Source of the DNA: Pithys albifrons albifrons
Taxonomy: Eukaryota; Chordata; Aves; Passeriformes; Thamnophilidae
Assembly: GCF_047495875.1 (NCBI RefSeq)
Contig: NC_092466.1
Span: 18,534,561-18,598,560, forward strand
Length of the DNA: 64,000 bases
Direction: 5' to 3'
Made by a program: the position numbers and the translations under genes. How positions within the stretch are numbered: position 1 is the first letter of the stretch; each line of letters starts with the position of its first letter. Below the pieces are notes generated by a model. The model saw only the letters and a list, made by a program, of their open reading frames with translations, searched no databases and was not told the DNA's origin. Shown here one piece after another: positions 14,601-24,169 of this stretch.

Positions 14601-17600
14601 GGAAGTTGGGTTGGTAGTTAGTTCCATTTTAATACACTTTTCTCTGTAATTGATCTCCCTTTTATTAACTCTGTCAGGATGGCTTTTTCAAAAAATAATG
14701 TCACTCAAACAGTAATGTTAAGAAAATTCTCTAATCCAATTCTTTCACTATGACAACTATTTTCTGCTTCCAAAATCTCCAGTATTGTTTTCCCTCCAAC
14801 TCTTTTTTTTAGTCTCACCAAGGCTGAAGTTCATAGTTAGCACCAAAATAACCTTTAAAAATAGTATTTCATATTCTAAAATATTTTATGAGAAGGACAA
14901 AAAGAATCCAGTTCCATTTTCTGGAGCCCAGCAATGGGAGTTGGCATTTCCCCACAACTACAAGCATCCTAGCTTCTTAAATTTCAAGGAAGATGCACGT
15001 ATTCAGTGCCTGGGAAGTAAGAAGCCTCAGCTACTGTCCAGCTTCTTAAAAGAGTCACTGCCCAAATTCAATCCATTACTATTTCACATCTTATCTGAGT
15101 CACATGCAAATTACAGCAATACATTGGAGCTGGGAGTCGGATGGTTGGTTATTTTGTTGGGGTTTGGTTTTTAATTCTGTTTTTCAGGAGTACAGTACTT
15201 TTGAACATCTAATAAATACAGTTTGGGAGAGTTGGAGCGACAATAACAGCTCTCACCTCACTTTCATGTTGGGGTTAAGGATGAAGAGTTGGATAGAATA
15301 GAAATTTAGCAACTCCTCCCCTTTCCCTTCTGTAAACAATATGGTTTTCTTATTGTGACTTTCTCTTTGCTGAGTTACTGCAAAGAAAAAGGCAGTTAGC
15401 TGTGGAAACATGCACAGACATGTTTCCAGAATAGGGGCCCTTATACTTTTCACTTGAATCTTGGTTCATCCCATCATTTTGTGGCTGTTTATGCATGCAC
15501 ATGTAAATATGTACGCTAATTTTCCGTGAAATGAGAAAGAAGGATCAGTGCAATAATGTAGGAGTCCTGGTTTCAAAGGCGTGTCTTCTGAATTTCCAGA
15601 AAATTGCTGCTTTCTAGTCTTATCAGATAAAAAAAAATTACTGTTAAAATATTTAGATAGCACTTAACTCTCTTCAGATGGCCTGTTCCTTTAGAGCATC
15701 TCTGAGTAGTTTTATGGCTTTTTTGCAATAAGAACTTATATGTTTTCTAACTGTATGGGCTGTTGATACTTTTGCATGACTATCCCTGCAACTTCAGCGC
15801 AGCATGGAGCTCCTAGCAAAATTGAGGTCTCATTCAAGAAACTGCTTTCATATTCTGGGTTGACCAAAACAATATGCCAAACTCTGACCAGGTTTACTGA
15901 CTTATAAATAGTGGAACAATGCGTTAATTAAAAAAAAAAAAACAAACAAAAAAAACAAAACAAAAAAAAAACAAAAACCAACCACACAAAAATTGTTTTT
16001 TAAAACTAGTAACTATGTAGGAGTGTTATGGTCTTTCTAAGGGGTGTTGGTATATGAAAACAATTGGAAAATAAGAATATGAATTATATATTCTCTTGGA
16101 GCAATGTGATACGATAGAAAGTGCTTTTAATCTTAATATATATTCTGGATAGTTCCAACACAGCAAACCACACTGGTATTTCTGCAAGTAATTTGCTGCT
16201 CCTGGAAAGGAACACATAACATGCACTTCTGTCAGCAGATGAAAATTCTTTGTATTTAAATATGCTCTGGTGATTTGTGGAGGAACTAGAACTCTCTGAA
16301 ACACTTTAAATAGTTTACTTTCTCTTACATAATAAATCACATCAGAATTTGAGTGGTTTATGCATTAAAACATGCTTTTTAACCCAGCAAACTGCAAAGC
16401 AAACTGTGTTTGCTACAAATGTAACCACACTGCGAGGACACTTTGAGCGTCAGCTCCAGTGAATTGTCTCTGAAAAAGGTGAGAACTGGGGCTGGGGAAT
16501 CAATGTATACTATGTCCACACTTCCAGGAAGGTGGTGGCTGTGCTGTGCAGCAGGGCTCACTGTCACCTCCCTCACTCCTACCATCCCACCTCTGAGCTC
16601 TGGGAGCAGGGCTGTCTCAGGGCGGCTCTACCGGAGCGCAGGCCGAGCCAGAGCATCCATGTGTCCCTAGGTCTCCTGGCCTGGCGCTTGCTGCCACTAC
16701 AGCTCCTTGGCCTGATGCACCAGCGGAGACCCCTGTGCTGGGCATTGACACCCTCCCTTACCTTTCCTGTTGACAGCAGCCCTTCAAAATGGGTGTTCGT
16801 GAAGGGAACTTTACCAATGAGAGTGAGACAGGAGACCGAAGCTCTGAAGCTGCAGGGACACATACCGTGTGCGCAGGGGCTGATTCAGGCACGACGGGAA
16901 AGCCCTGCCCCACTGCTTCCAGTAAACGGTGCACACCATGCCGCCAGGCTTAGACTATTCCTCTAGCTTTTCCTGGGTCACTGTCACAGTGGTTCAAACT
17001 TCTCCTTCACGGGTGTTTGCTCTTATGTTTCTTTACCAGATCGCCGTGTTGCAGATCCCCCGAGGCGCAGTGCAAGTCAGCTCTCCCTAACGTGGCTGCA
17101 GCCCTGGCAGGTGCCGATCGCACCGCCCTGGAGGTGCGGGACGCTCAGCGTGCCCCGCCAGCGCCTCCGGACAGCACGGATGGCTGCGGACTGAGCTGCC
17201 CCTGGGTCCCCCCTCTTCAGCACACGACCTGGTGTCCCTGACAGCCACCTGCATCAATGCCCCTTTTCTTCCGCCCGCTTTTCCACAACAATCACTTCCC
17301 TTCAGCCTGCTGTAAAATCATAAAGTGTCCGAACTTTGTAGTGTGTGTGTGTGTGTTTTTCTCTTTAAAACATCACCTAAATCAAGTAGCTGGAGTCTCG
17401 GTAAGAAGACTGTCGCTCGGCGGCGATCAGCACCCAGGCAGCGTTCGCCGCCCGGCTGCGCCGCGTTCCCGCCGGCCCCGCGGTCCCCGCTCGGGGCTGG
17501 TCCCGCCGTCCGCGGCCGAGCAGCCAGCCCGCCCGCCAGCGCCCCGCATCCCTGCTCGGGCGGACACTTACGATGAGCAGAGGAAGGAACTCTCGGGCCA

Positions 17601-17601
17601 T
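5281..17601 (-). CDS. FAS: FAS (TNFRSF6/CD95) death receptor, nine coding exons
   Basis: Single-pass plasma-membrane receptor for FASLG; its cytoplasmic death domain recruits FADD to start caspase-8 apoptosis. Coding parts, 5' to 3' on the minus strand: 17601-17572, 11910-11757, 11196-11056, 8265-8151, 7661-7597, 7241-7173, 7026-6965, 6478-6454, 5612-5281. They join without frameshift into 993 nt, 330 residues plus TAA (human about 335). All introns are GT-AG. Order: signal peptide about 1-18; cysteine-rich TNFR repeats about 20-166 with N-glycosylation sites NYT (N22), NCT and NIS; membrane helix about 173-192; basic stop-transfer KRKQR; death domain about 221-310. The 62-69-25-332 nt 3' exon series mirrors the mammalian gene, including the characteristic 25-nt exon. 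The start was chosen because it gives a signal peptide split after codon 10 in phase 0, as in mammals. Linker and membrane segment differ from mammals (see findings). Identification is very secure; exact junctions are inferred from consensus sites and frame. Confidence 0.95.
5685..5750. repeat. Short tandem duplication in FAS intron 8
   Basis: Two imperfect copies of a roughly 30-35 bp unit, CTATCCAAA...AGGTATTCATGATTCA, sit 73 bp upstream of the exon 9 acceptor. The first copy has an additional inner repeat of CATGATT. Confidence 0.7.
6454..6478 (-). CDS. FAS: FAS exon 8, 25-nt micro-exon
   Basis: Acceptor ctcttttcag, donor gtaagt. It encodes ENVPLIDL and the first base of the next codon, linking the juxtamembrane segment to the death domain. 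The 25-nt size equals the mammalian exon 8, which supports the assignment. It is far too short to be found as an open reading frame. Confidence 0.92.
6965..7026 (-). CDS. FAS: FAS exon 7, juxtamembrane linker
   Basis: Acceptor tgtttcag, donor gtgagt, 62 nt. It encodes [20 protein letters not shown]: a basic stop-transfer anchor and a short acidic linker with no cysteine. As I recall, the mammalian exon is 83 nt, so this one is seven codons shorter. Confidence 0.92.
7173..7241 (-). CDS. FAS: FAS exon 6, transmembrane exon
   Basis: Acceptor ccaacagaaacag, donor gtaagt, 69 nt. It encodes the hydrophobic helix from [11 protein letters not shown] to VIFWW (residues 170-192) with one proline near its inner half. 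Both boundaries are phase 1 and the length is divisible by three, so skipping it keeps frame and would give a soluble receptor. Confidence 0.94.
7597..7661 (-). CDS. FAS: FAS exon 5, end of the cysteine-rich ectodomain
   Basis: Acceptor ttttctgcag, donor gtactg, 65 nt. It encodes [10 protein letters not shown] and [11 protein letters not shown], the last cysteines of the final TNFR repeat before the membrane. Confidence 0.92.
8151..8265 (-). CDS. FAS: FAS exon 4, TNFR cysteine-rich repeats
   Basis: Acceptor atttattttag, donor gtaagt, 115 nt. It encodes about residues 109-147, including [10 protein letters not shown] and [14 protein letters not shown]: closely spaced cysteines and two N-glycosylation sites. 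Confidence 0.93.
9011..9815 (-). mobile_element. CR1 LINE fragment, 5'-truncated, in FAS intron 3
   Basis: Minus-strand translation shows the C-terminal part of a non-LTR reverse transcriptase: [14 protein letters not shown] at the 5' side, then KFADDTKLG and the usual downstream [11 protein letters not shown] and [13 protein letters not shown] stretches. The 3' end near 9011 has degenerate ATTCTGTG octamers, the CR1 hallmark. About 20 codons usually found between GVPQ and the FADD motif are missing, an internal deletion. It is dead, with stops in all frames, and has the same orientation as FAS. Confidence 0.92.
11056..11196 (-). CDS. FAS: FAS exon 3, TNFR cysteine-rich repeats 1-2
   Basis: Acceptor tttctctacag, donor gtatgt, 141 nt. 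It encodes about residues 62-109 with the pattern [19 protein letters not shown] and KCKRCRLCD, the ligand-binding cysteine scaffold. Confidence 0.93.
11757..11910 (-). CDS. FAS: FAS exon 2, signal-peptide end and first TNFR repeat
   Basis: Acceptor cctctctccaag, donor gtgagt, 154 nt. It encodes residues 11-61: the end of the hydrophobic signal, the site NYT, and the start of repeat 1 ([17 protein letters not shown]). Confidence 0.92.
15406..15425. promoter_or_regulatory. Candidate p53 response element in FAS intron 1
   Basis: Two abutting decamers, AAACATGCAC and AGACATGTTT, fit RRRCWWGYYY with one mismatch in twenty and no spacer. They lie within an inverted repeat (15404-15427, arms GGAAACATG/CATGTTTCC). 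FAS is a p53 target through an intron-1 element in human, and this site is also in intron 1, about 2.1 kb past the exon 1 donor. Function is inferred. Confidence 0.45.
15929..15990. repeat. A-rich low-complexity tract in FAS intron 1
   Basis: Runs of A broken by single C (AAACAAAC-like) for about 60 bp. It could be the degraded tail of a retroposed sequence, but no body is recognisable next to it. Confidence 0.75.
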
Positions 17602-17960
17602 TCCGCCGCTGCCCAGCGCTGTCCCGCACCTTCCGGCTGAGGGAAGTTCACTCGTCCCGGCACAGTACCCGGCACTGCCCACTCGGCTCCTCCCATAGTG
17701 GCAAACGCGGCCCTGCCCATCCCAGGCGTGGGGCTGAGCGGTGCGGAGGAGCTGCCGCGGCGATGGGCAGCGCTGCCGCCTCCCCGCAGGTGTCCGACGC
17801 GGTGAAGCGGTCCCGGACAGGGTCTCCCACGGCCCGGCACGGGACAGCCGGCGGTGACACGGAGCGAGGGCGCGGCGGCTCCTTTTGGCTGTCCTGGGCC
17901 CAGCGCTCTCCGCGGGGATCGCGGGTGTTCCGCCGGGGACACCCACTCTGGACCTTGTGA
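17400..17960. promoter_or_regulatory. CpG-rich promoter region of FAS
   Basis: Dense CpG dinucleotides and G/C runs over about 0.5 kb enclose FAS exon 1, against AT-rich surroundings. No TATA box is evident on the minus strand, in keeping with a CpG-island promoter. Transcription should start a little above 17601; the exact site cannot be seen. Confidence 0.75.
17572..17601 (-). CDS. FAS: FAS exon 1, start codon and signal peptide
   Basis: ATG in the CpG island starts [10 protein letters not shown], ten codons, then donor gtaagt. The split after exactly 30 coding nucleotides in phase 0 matches the mammalian gene, and joining to exon 2 extends the hydrophobic signal. Longer minus-strand frames across this GC-rich patch ignore the donor and are not real. 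Confidence 0.88.
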
Positions 17961-20900
17961 ATGCCAAACACGACGCCGAGATCACGAAGTCAGCGAACTT
18001 TGGAGTGGGAATGAGGAAATTACTTCCTGTCCTAGCTGCTGGGCGGAGCAATTTCCTCCCCACCGAGGACAGAAACTTCGCTTTTGCAGGATTGATTAAG
18101 GACAGGCTTGGGGCAAGGAGTCCCTAATCAGTAGTAGTGGTGCAGTCACTTAGAAAAGGCTGAACTCCCTTGCAGCAGAAGATACTGCCCTTTGTTGTCG
18201 TGTTGAAAGGATTGCTCAAGCCTGTAATACTTTGTAGCTATTCCTAGTCATTTGTGTTTTCCCTGTAAGCTTTAACTGTTTTGAAATACTGGTAGTCTGG
18301 CCTCCTTTGCAGAGTTAGAAATAGCATGATGGTGTCAGTTATTGATACATGATTTGATCTTTCAGGTTTTGACATGATGCCATTGCCTTGGGAAGACATG
18401 ATTGCAATTGAGCTGGCGTTTTCGTTTTAAACACCATTTTTCAGTGGTTTATGACTCAGATTTTCAGAAACTCTTCAGCTTTTCTACTGGTATGGCTCTG
18501 AGCTGCCATACAGATAAGCTGGGTTCATAACATCACAAAAAAAGTAGCTACTGTTTTAAATATTTTCAAGCTTTTTAACCACTTCCGGATAAACTGAGAT
18601 GTACTTCTGACACATTTTTAGAGATGATGCCTTTGGAGTATCTTTGAACAAGCAACTTTGTTGCCTTCCCAGTGGCAGTATGGAATATAAGGAAGGAGAG
18701 GCATCTCCCTTGGGTGTAGTGCCTTGGTTACATGTCTGTAGTTCTTGGTGGGTAAACCCAAATCACTGTGTACTTGAAGCTGCTACTTTTAGCGGAAGTG
18801 GGGACTGCAAGCAACGTTGTCCACTGCAACTGGATGGTTGCTGCAGCAAAAAGCTTGGTAAAATTATTTCCAAATTCATCACTCAGGAGATCGTGTTTTG
18901 TTCTAAAATGAAAACTGTATGTGACTAGGCCCTCAGCAGGCATTGCTCAGTGTTGGGTAACACCTCGGTGGGTCTCTTGCCCTAATTATCCAGTATGTTC
19001 CGCTGATGTCTCTCAGGTGCATGTGGTTTGCACTCCTCCCAGCAGCCTCGGGGGTGTGATGACTCTCTGCCTGTAGCTGTTCTGCAGTGGAGTGTTTTTG
19101 TCTTGGTAGGGAGCTTTGAGAGATATTTGAGAATCTACCACGTTCATGTCAAAACATCGGTGTGCATATGGCTTGCAGTCCTACCTTATGTAGTTAATAA
19201 CTGTAGTTATTTGGGGGTTTTGTATGTACCATGAAGAAAGAGAGAAGTGTTTGGAGTATGGTTTGTTGTTTGACTATCCAGAGCTGGTATCAGTGAGCCC
19301 TAGAAGGCCAGTGTTTTCCTCTCTTTGTTCCTTGGGTTGCAGCAGGGGTTTTTGCCTGGTAAAAATTGTAGCGTTGACTTTTCTTTACTCAGCTTTTATC
19401 TAAAGCTTAATTCATGTGTCAGCAGAGGCATGCTAAGCAGTGAAGACGCTGTGGTATTTCTCTTGCCAGCAGACGGCCTTGAGCCTCTCCTAACTCGTGG
19501 AGAAGGATCAGCCTGGGGTGCGATCCAACCCGAGGAACAGTGAACACACAGTTTTTAAAAATGCAAGATTTCTTTTTCTGTTTTCCTTTGGTGATTTGTT
19601 TTTGGGGTTTTTGTTGTTGTTGTTGGTTGGTTGGTTTGTTGTTGTTTTTTTTTTTAATCTTCTTATTGTTCTATGTCCACATATGCACACTGGTCATAGA
19701 AAATTCTGTTCAAGATAGCTGCAAAAACAACCAAGGAATAATTCTGGACACACATGCTCACAGTATTCTGGCTTTTAGAGTTGCAGAGTTGGGATCTTAT
19801 GCATGCCTTAACTGGCATCAAACATTTTCTTCTCCCTCCAGACTTGATGTCTACTACTTGTTTCTCTGTTAAATTGTGACATATTCTAAAAATGTATTAT
19901 TTTTTTAAATATTTTGTTTAGATTTGTTTTTGCATGTTGATAAGTTTTCAGTAGTTCTTTTGTACTAAGATTGGGCAATTAGATTAATGTAGCATAAATA
20001 ACCAAAGTATTTCCATCAAACATAAATTTCCTTTGACCTAAAATACACATTACGAGATTGTTGTTGAACAGAAGACTTACACTGAGATACCTGAATATAA
20101 TAAATGTGCGAGCTGCCAAAAACTCCCTGCTACATTTGTTTTCCTGTTAACTCTGCATTCTTCTTTTCTATACTGACTTACTCCCCTGTCTTTTAGTAGG
20201 TAGTAAGTTTGCCTTAAAATGATGATTAGGGTACACAAGGTTTGTATTTGGCTGGAAAGGGAGGAAAATAGGAGAGAATGCAGAACATATGTTTTAGAGA
20301 TACTTAAAATGATACATTTTGTTATGTGATTCATGTTTTGTAAATTCTCTGAAATTCAAAAGGAAGGGGGATAAAGCTCAAAGACTTATTTGGGACCCAA
20401 GGTTTTTGTTTAGTTTTTATTTGTTTGTTTCACTTTCTGTCTACCTTTTGGTTTATTTTGCTTTTCTGTTTTCCTTCTCCCCTCCATCATGTATATTCAG
20501 AACAACCAATTCTAAATTTTTGTTCAAGTCCTAGAGTGAAAATCCATTATTTGTGCAGCTTTATTGCATCTCCTTCATTCTCGATTCATACCTCTTCTCT
20601 TATGTGACTTTCATCACAAGCATCAGCCTACACTATTGGGAAGTTATTGGAGGGGCATTAGTCCTTAAATAGTTAGCTCTCACTCAGTAGAATTTTATGA
20701 TGGTTTTACTTTGCTCTGTGGTCTTGTAGACCAGAAAAGATCTGTAACTACTTTACAGTGGCTGCTTTCCTGCAGTGTAGTGTGGCCAGATTCTGATGGT
20801 CGGAGGTTACCCTTTCTCTCTGTTTTCATAATACTTAGAATCACCTGGGATTTTGGTATAATGAAAGGTTCTTGGTCAGATGATGGTGGCCCAAACACCC

Positions 20901-21234
20901 TGTTCTGTGTGTGGAGAAGCTGATATGACAACATAGAAGTGGGAAAGCGGGGTATGAGCAGAGAGGTTTATGAAAACCCATAGGGCTTTTCGTAAGGGTG
21001 CTGCATGGTGTTACATCAAATGACATCAGGAAGGTCTGACATGCAGCATGTTTCTTTTAGAAATACTAGAGGTCTGACACACCTGTATGTGGAGCCATAG
21101 ATGCTTGTGTTTTTTTCTAAAAAAACCCCACAGTAGCAAGAAAACAGAGTGGAAACAAACAAACAAAAAACCCACAACACAACTAGAACAAAACAGAGCG
21201 GAAACTGAAGCTTGTAGCAAGTCACTTTTCTCCT
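17961..21234. other. Intergenic between FAS and the LTR element
   Basis: AT-rich with T-rich low-complexity runs near 19.6 kb and 20.4 kb. No coding exon or RNA gene is recognised. This is the upstream flank of FAS. Confidence 0.6.
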
Positions 21235-21922
21235 TGTCTCGGTTTGAGGGGAAAAACCAAAATGTTTTACCCACAAGCAGGGGAGGGGCCTCCTCCTCAA
21301 TAATCACACCACTCTTTATCAAATTTAAGAAAAGGAATTTTAATACAAGAAGGATAACTGATATATATATATATATATATGTAAACAGACTAGTGCAACC
21401 CACTTCCCCAACACCATAAGAGGAAAAAAAAAAAACAACAACAACAAAACCCAGCAGGTTTTCCTCCGGGAGAAAAGGTTATACTTAAGTGTCCTTGTCA
21501 CAGCCCGCTGGCTGCAGAGTGAGTTTCAGTCCCTCTCCAGCGAAACAGACGAGCAGTGGGCTTTCAGATGGACTCAGTCTCTTTCCCCTGTGTTCCCCGT
21601 CCAAGAAGCAGACAGGTACGAGCAACCAGCAGCAAATCCAAGGCAGGTAGCAGCACGGCAGGAAAAGGTAATCCGAAGTAGGCAGCGGCAAGACAGCCAG
21701 GGAAAACCCCAGCAGTAACCAGCAGGGCAGCCTGCCTCCTTGGAGCCCCCACTCCCCCGTTCCGCCGAGCCAAGACTGAGGAGAATATCCAAAAAAAAAA
21801 CCAAAAGAGACAAACCTGCCCCCACCCCAGCGATCACAGTTAACTACTTCTTTTGTTAACCGCTGGCCTGGGCAGTTAAGTGGCAGGGGAGAGAATTTAC
21901 ATAATAATCCCAAACTACAACA
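21235..21922 (-). repeat. 3' LTR of the retroviral element
   Basis: 688 bp, TG...CA, with a (TA)10 run at about 21361-21380 and an A-tract pair. Compared with the 5' LTR, it shows one substitution (G at about 21559 against A at about 24495) and two homopolymer length differences (12 against 13 A, 10 against 12 A). It points towards FAS. Confidence 0.95.
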
Positions 21923-21936
21923 TTATCCACCCCTAA
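21923..21936 (-). promoter_or_regulatory. Polypurine tract of the retroviral element
   Basis: In element sense, AGGGGTGGATAA abuts the 3' LTR start: purine-rich except for the Ts, in the position expected for the plus-strand primer. Confidence 0.65.
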
Positions 21937-22021
21937 ATTCTCTTCCATGCCGATACTCTACATTAAACTTAAATTTTCTTTCAAATAATTAAGTGTTTAC
22001 AAATACAGTAATATGAGTCGT

Positions 22022-24106
22022 TTACCCAGAGATAAGTTCCCCTTGAGGTACACATCGTGTCTCTCCATCTTCCTGCATCACCCACCAGGTGGAACCAGAT
22101 CCTTGAGCAAAGACAACCCCACGAATGGGTTTGCCTTTGCCTGAGGCAGGGTTGATCCAGACTGTTTTCCCTAGCATACCTCTCAGGTGTATTACAGGGA
22201 CTTTGTCTCCATCTACAGTGTGAAGGGGTTCTGATTGGGCAGGGCCGGCTCGATTGACAGAGCCTCTAGTGTTGACTAGCCATGTAGCCTTTGCTAAGTG
22301 TTGATCCCAGTGTTTGAAAGTCCCTCCACCCAACGCCTTCAAAGTGGTTTTCAACAGTCCATTACACCGCTCAACTTTCCCGGCAGCTGGTGCATGGTAG
22401 GGGATATGATACACCCACTCAATGCCATGTTCTCTCGCCCAGGTAGCAACTAAGCTGTTTTTGAAATGAGTTCCATTATCTGACTCAATTCGTTCTGGGG
22501 TGCCATGTCGCCACAGCACTTGTTTTTCCAGGCCTAGGATGGTGTTCCGAGCAGTGGCGTGAGGCACTGGGTGTGTCTCCAGCCACCCTGTGGTTGCTTC
22601 CACCATGGTGAGCACATAGTGCTTGCCTTGGCGGGTCTGTGGCAGTGTGATGTAGTCAACCTGCCAGGCCTCCCCGTACTTATACTTATCCCAGCGTCCA
22701 CCATACCACAGGGGCTTCACTCTCTTAGCCTGCTTAATGGCAGCACATGTCTCACAGTCGTGGATAACCTGAGAGATAATGTCCATGGTTAAATCCACCC
22801 CTCGGTCTCGTGCCCATTTATAAGTGGCATCTCTGCCCTGATGGCCCGAGGCATCATGGGCCCATCGAGCCAAGAACAGCTCTCCCTTGTGCTGCCAGTC
22901 CAGATCTGTCTGTGATACTTTCACTTGCGCAGCTCGGTCTGCCTGTTGGTTGTTGAGATGTTCCTCATTGGCCCGATTTTTGGGCACGTGTGCGTCTACG
23001 TGGCGGACTCTCACAATCAGCTTCTCTACTCGGGTGGCAATATCTTGCCATATATCGGCAGCCCAGATGGGTTTCCCTCTGCGTTTCCAATTGGTTTTCT
23101 TCCATCGGTCTAACCAAGTCTTCCTAATATGATGTTCCTGCAGGATTTCTCTATAAACAAACTTCTCTCTTACACTCGTTAGAAGTCGTGCCCAGAGTGA
23201 AAGGGGCTTTGATTCCCTCACGAACACCTGTTCAATAGCCACGTCCTGGGCCAGAGCCCCCAAAAACCTGGCTTCAGCACCATCCAGTTGTAAGGTTTCA
23301 CCCATAAGGTCCCAAACTCGGATCAACCAAGTCAGGATGGGCTCACCCGGGTGTCGAGCAATGTCTTTCCGCAAACTACGGAGATTATCAAATGACAATG
23401 ACTCAGTGATGATCTCAGGCTCTGGGTCTGCTTGCTGTGGAGGTGCAGCAGCCCCCTCATCGTCTGCTGGATGGTCTAATTTGGTCTTATATTTCCTTTT
23501 CTGAATAGGGGCAACTTCCATAGGCTTGGCCTGTCCTCCTGGTTTAGCCTCATCCTTTTCTCCCTTCACTGTGGCATCAGGGGTTTTATTCTCTCGCTTT
23601 TCCCCCTTCACTGGGCTAAGTTTCTGAATGCATTCTGGAAAAACCCTGGCCCTACCTTCAAACATTCTGTAAGCTGCAGGGATACAACCCTGCAGAAAAA
23701 CCATAAAGAGCAAGATATCTCTGGCATCCAGGGAGAATTTAAACATCTCAAAAGCTGTTGTAGCAGACTTGAATGGGGAATGGACAAAGGGTTGGGAGAA
23801 GAGATTCCCCTTTGTTCCTTCCCAAGGGTCCGTACTATTATCACTGAATCCCCAGAGGTAGCAGCTTAGGTTGCGGCAGGAAAACAGCCTGGAGAGCACC
23901 ACCCACATGACATCCAAAGGCATCGAATTCATGGCACCATAAATCCAGAGTAAGAACTCAATAGTAATTGCGGCTATTTGAGTTTTGCTCATTGATTTGT
24001 TGATAAGACTTAAACCTGCCGCTCCTTTTGGCATGAATTTGTACCAACAAAAAGCCAATATATTATACAGGATGGTCCTGATGAACTCTAAGCTCAAGAC
24101 CCACAT
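22022..24106 (-). CDS. Retroviral fusion frame: hydrophobic leader, Gag-like, RNase H tail, integrase
   Basis: An uninterrupted 694-codon frame begins 38 nt past the primer site in a good start context (ACCATG). Residues 1-150 hold three or four hydrophobic stretches (about 6-23, 43-60, 62-75, 129-146), unusual for Gag and unrecognised. Residues 160-235 are lysine- then acid-rich. Residues 236-335 look like a Gag capsid segment, an inference. Residues 340-395 are the RNase H C-terminus (H369-V-D-A-H373, D390). The integrase is complete: zinc finger H417-x4-H422 and C451-x2-C454; core D484, D543, E579 with exactly 35 residues between the last two; C-terminal domain about 635-694. Nucleocapsid, protease, most of reverse transcriptase and env are missing, yet the junction keeps frame. 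Whether it is translated, and whether the integrase works, is unknown. Confidence 0.88.
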   Translation of the reverse strand: MWVLSLEFIRTILYNILAFCWYKFMPKGAAGLSLINKSMSKTQIAAITIEFLLWIYGAMNSMPLDVMWVVLSRLFSCRNLSCYLWGFSDNSTDPWEGTKGNLFSQPFVHSPFKSATTAFEMFKFSLDARDILLFMVFLQGCIPAAYRMFEGRARVFPECIQKLSPVKGEKRENKTPDATVKGEKDEAKPGGQAKPMEVAPIQKRKYKTKLDHPADDEGAAAPPQQADPEPEIITESLSFDNLRSLRKDIARHPGEPILTWLIRVWDLMGETLQLDGAEARFLGALAQDVAIEQVFVRESKPLSLWARLLTSVREKFVYREILQEHHIRKTWLDRWKKTNWKRRGKPIWAADIWQDIATRVEKLIVRVRHVDAHVPKNRANEEHLNNQQADRAAQVKVSQTDLDWQHKGELFLARWAHDASGHQGRDATYKWARDRGVDLTMDIISQVIHDCETCAAIKQAKRVKPLWYGGRWDKYKYGEAWQVDYITLPQTRQGKHYVLTMVEATTGWLETHPVPHATARNTILGLEKQVLWRHGTPERIESDNGTHFKNSLVATWAREHGIEWVYHIPYHAPAAGKVERCNGLLKTTLKALGGGTFKHWDQHLAKATWLVNTRGSVNRAGPAQSEPLHTVDGDKVPVIHLRGMLGKTVWINPASGKGKPIRGVVFAQGSGSTWWVMQEDGETRCVPQGELISG

Positions 24107-24144
24107 GGTGCCACAAAATAGCAGTTATCCTTCTTTGTTTACAA

Positions 24145-24164
24145 GCCCCACACGTTGGGCGCCA
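24145..24164 (-). promoter_or_regulatory. Primer-binding site, tRNA-Lys-like
   Basis: Five bases after the 5' LTR, the minus strand reads TGGCGCCCAACGTGTGGGGC. This equals the 18-nt complement of the tRNA-Lys(1,2) 3' end with an extra TG inserted. It should prime minus-strand DNA synthesis; the insertion may weaken pairing. Confidence 0.8.
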
Positions 24165-24169
24165 AGAAA

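Larger units (their letters stand above)
11911..17571 (-). other. FAS intron 1
   Basis: 5.66 kb with no coding exon recognised. It contains the candidate p53 site at 15406, an A-rich low-complexity tract at 15929-15990, a (GT)n run at 17340-17357, and a moderately GC-rich stretch at 16.5-17.2 kb whose short reading frames look like chance. Confidence 0.7.

Noticed and set aside
17377..18063. Long minus-strand frame (228 codons) and several others across the FAS CpG island
   Set aside because: GC-rich DNA lacks stop codons by chance; the real exon ends at the gtaagt donor after ten codons.
21485..21913. Frames of 87-145 codons inside both LTRs
   Set aside because: They occur in both LTR copies, resemble no protein, and follow from the base composition of the repeat.
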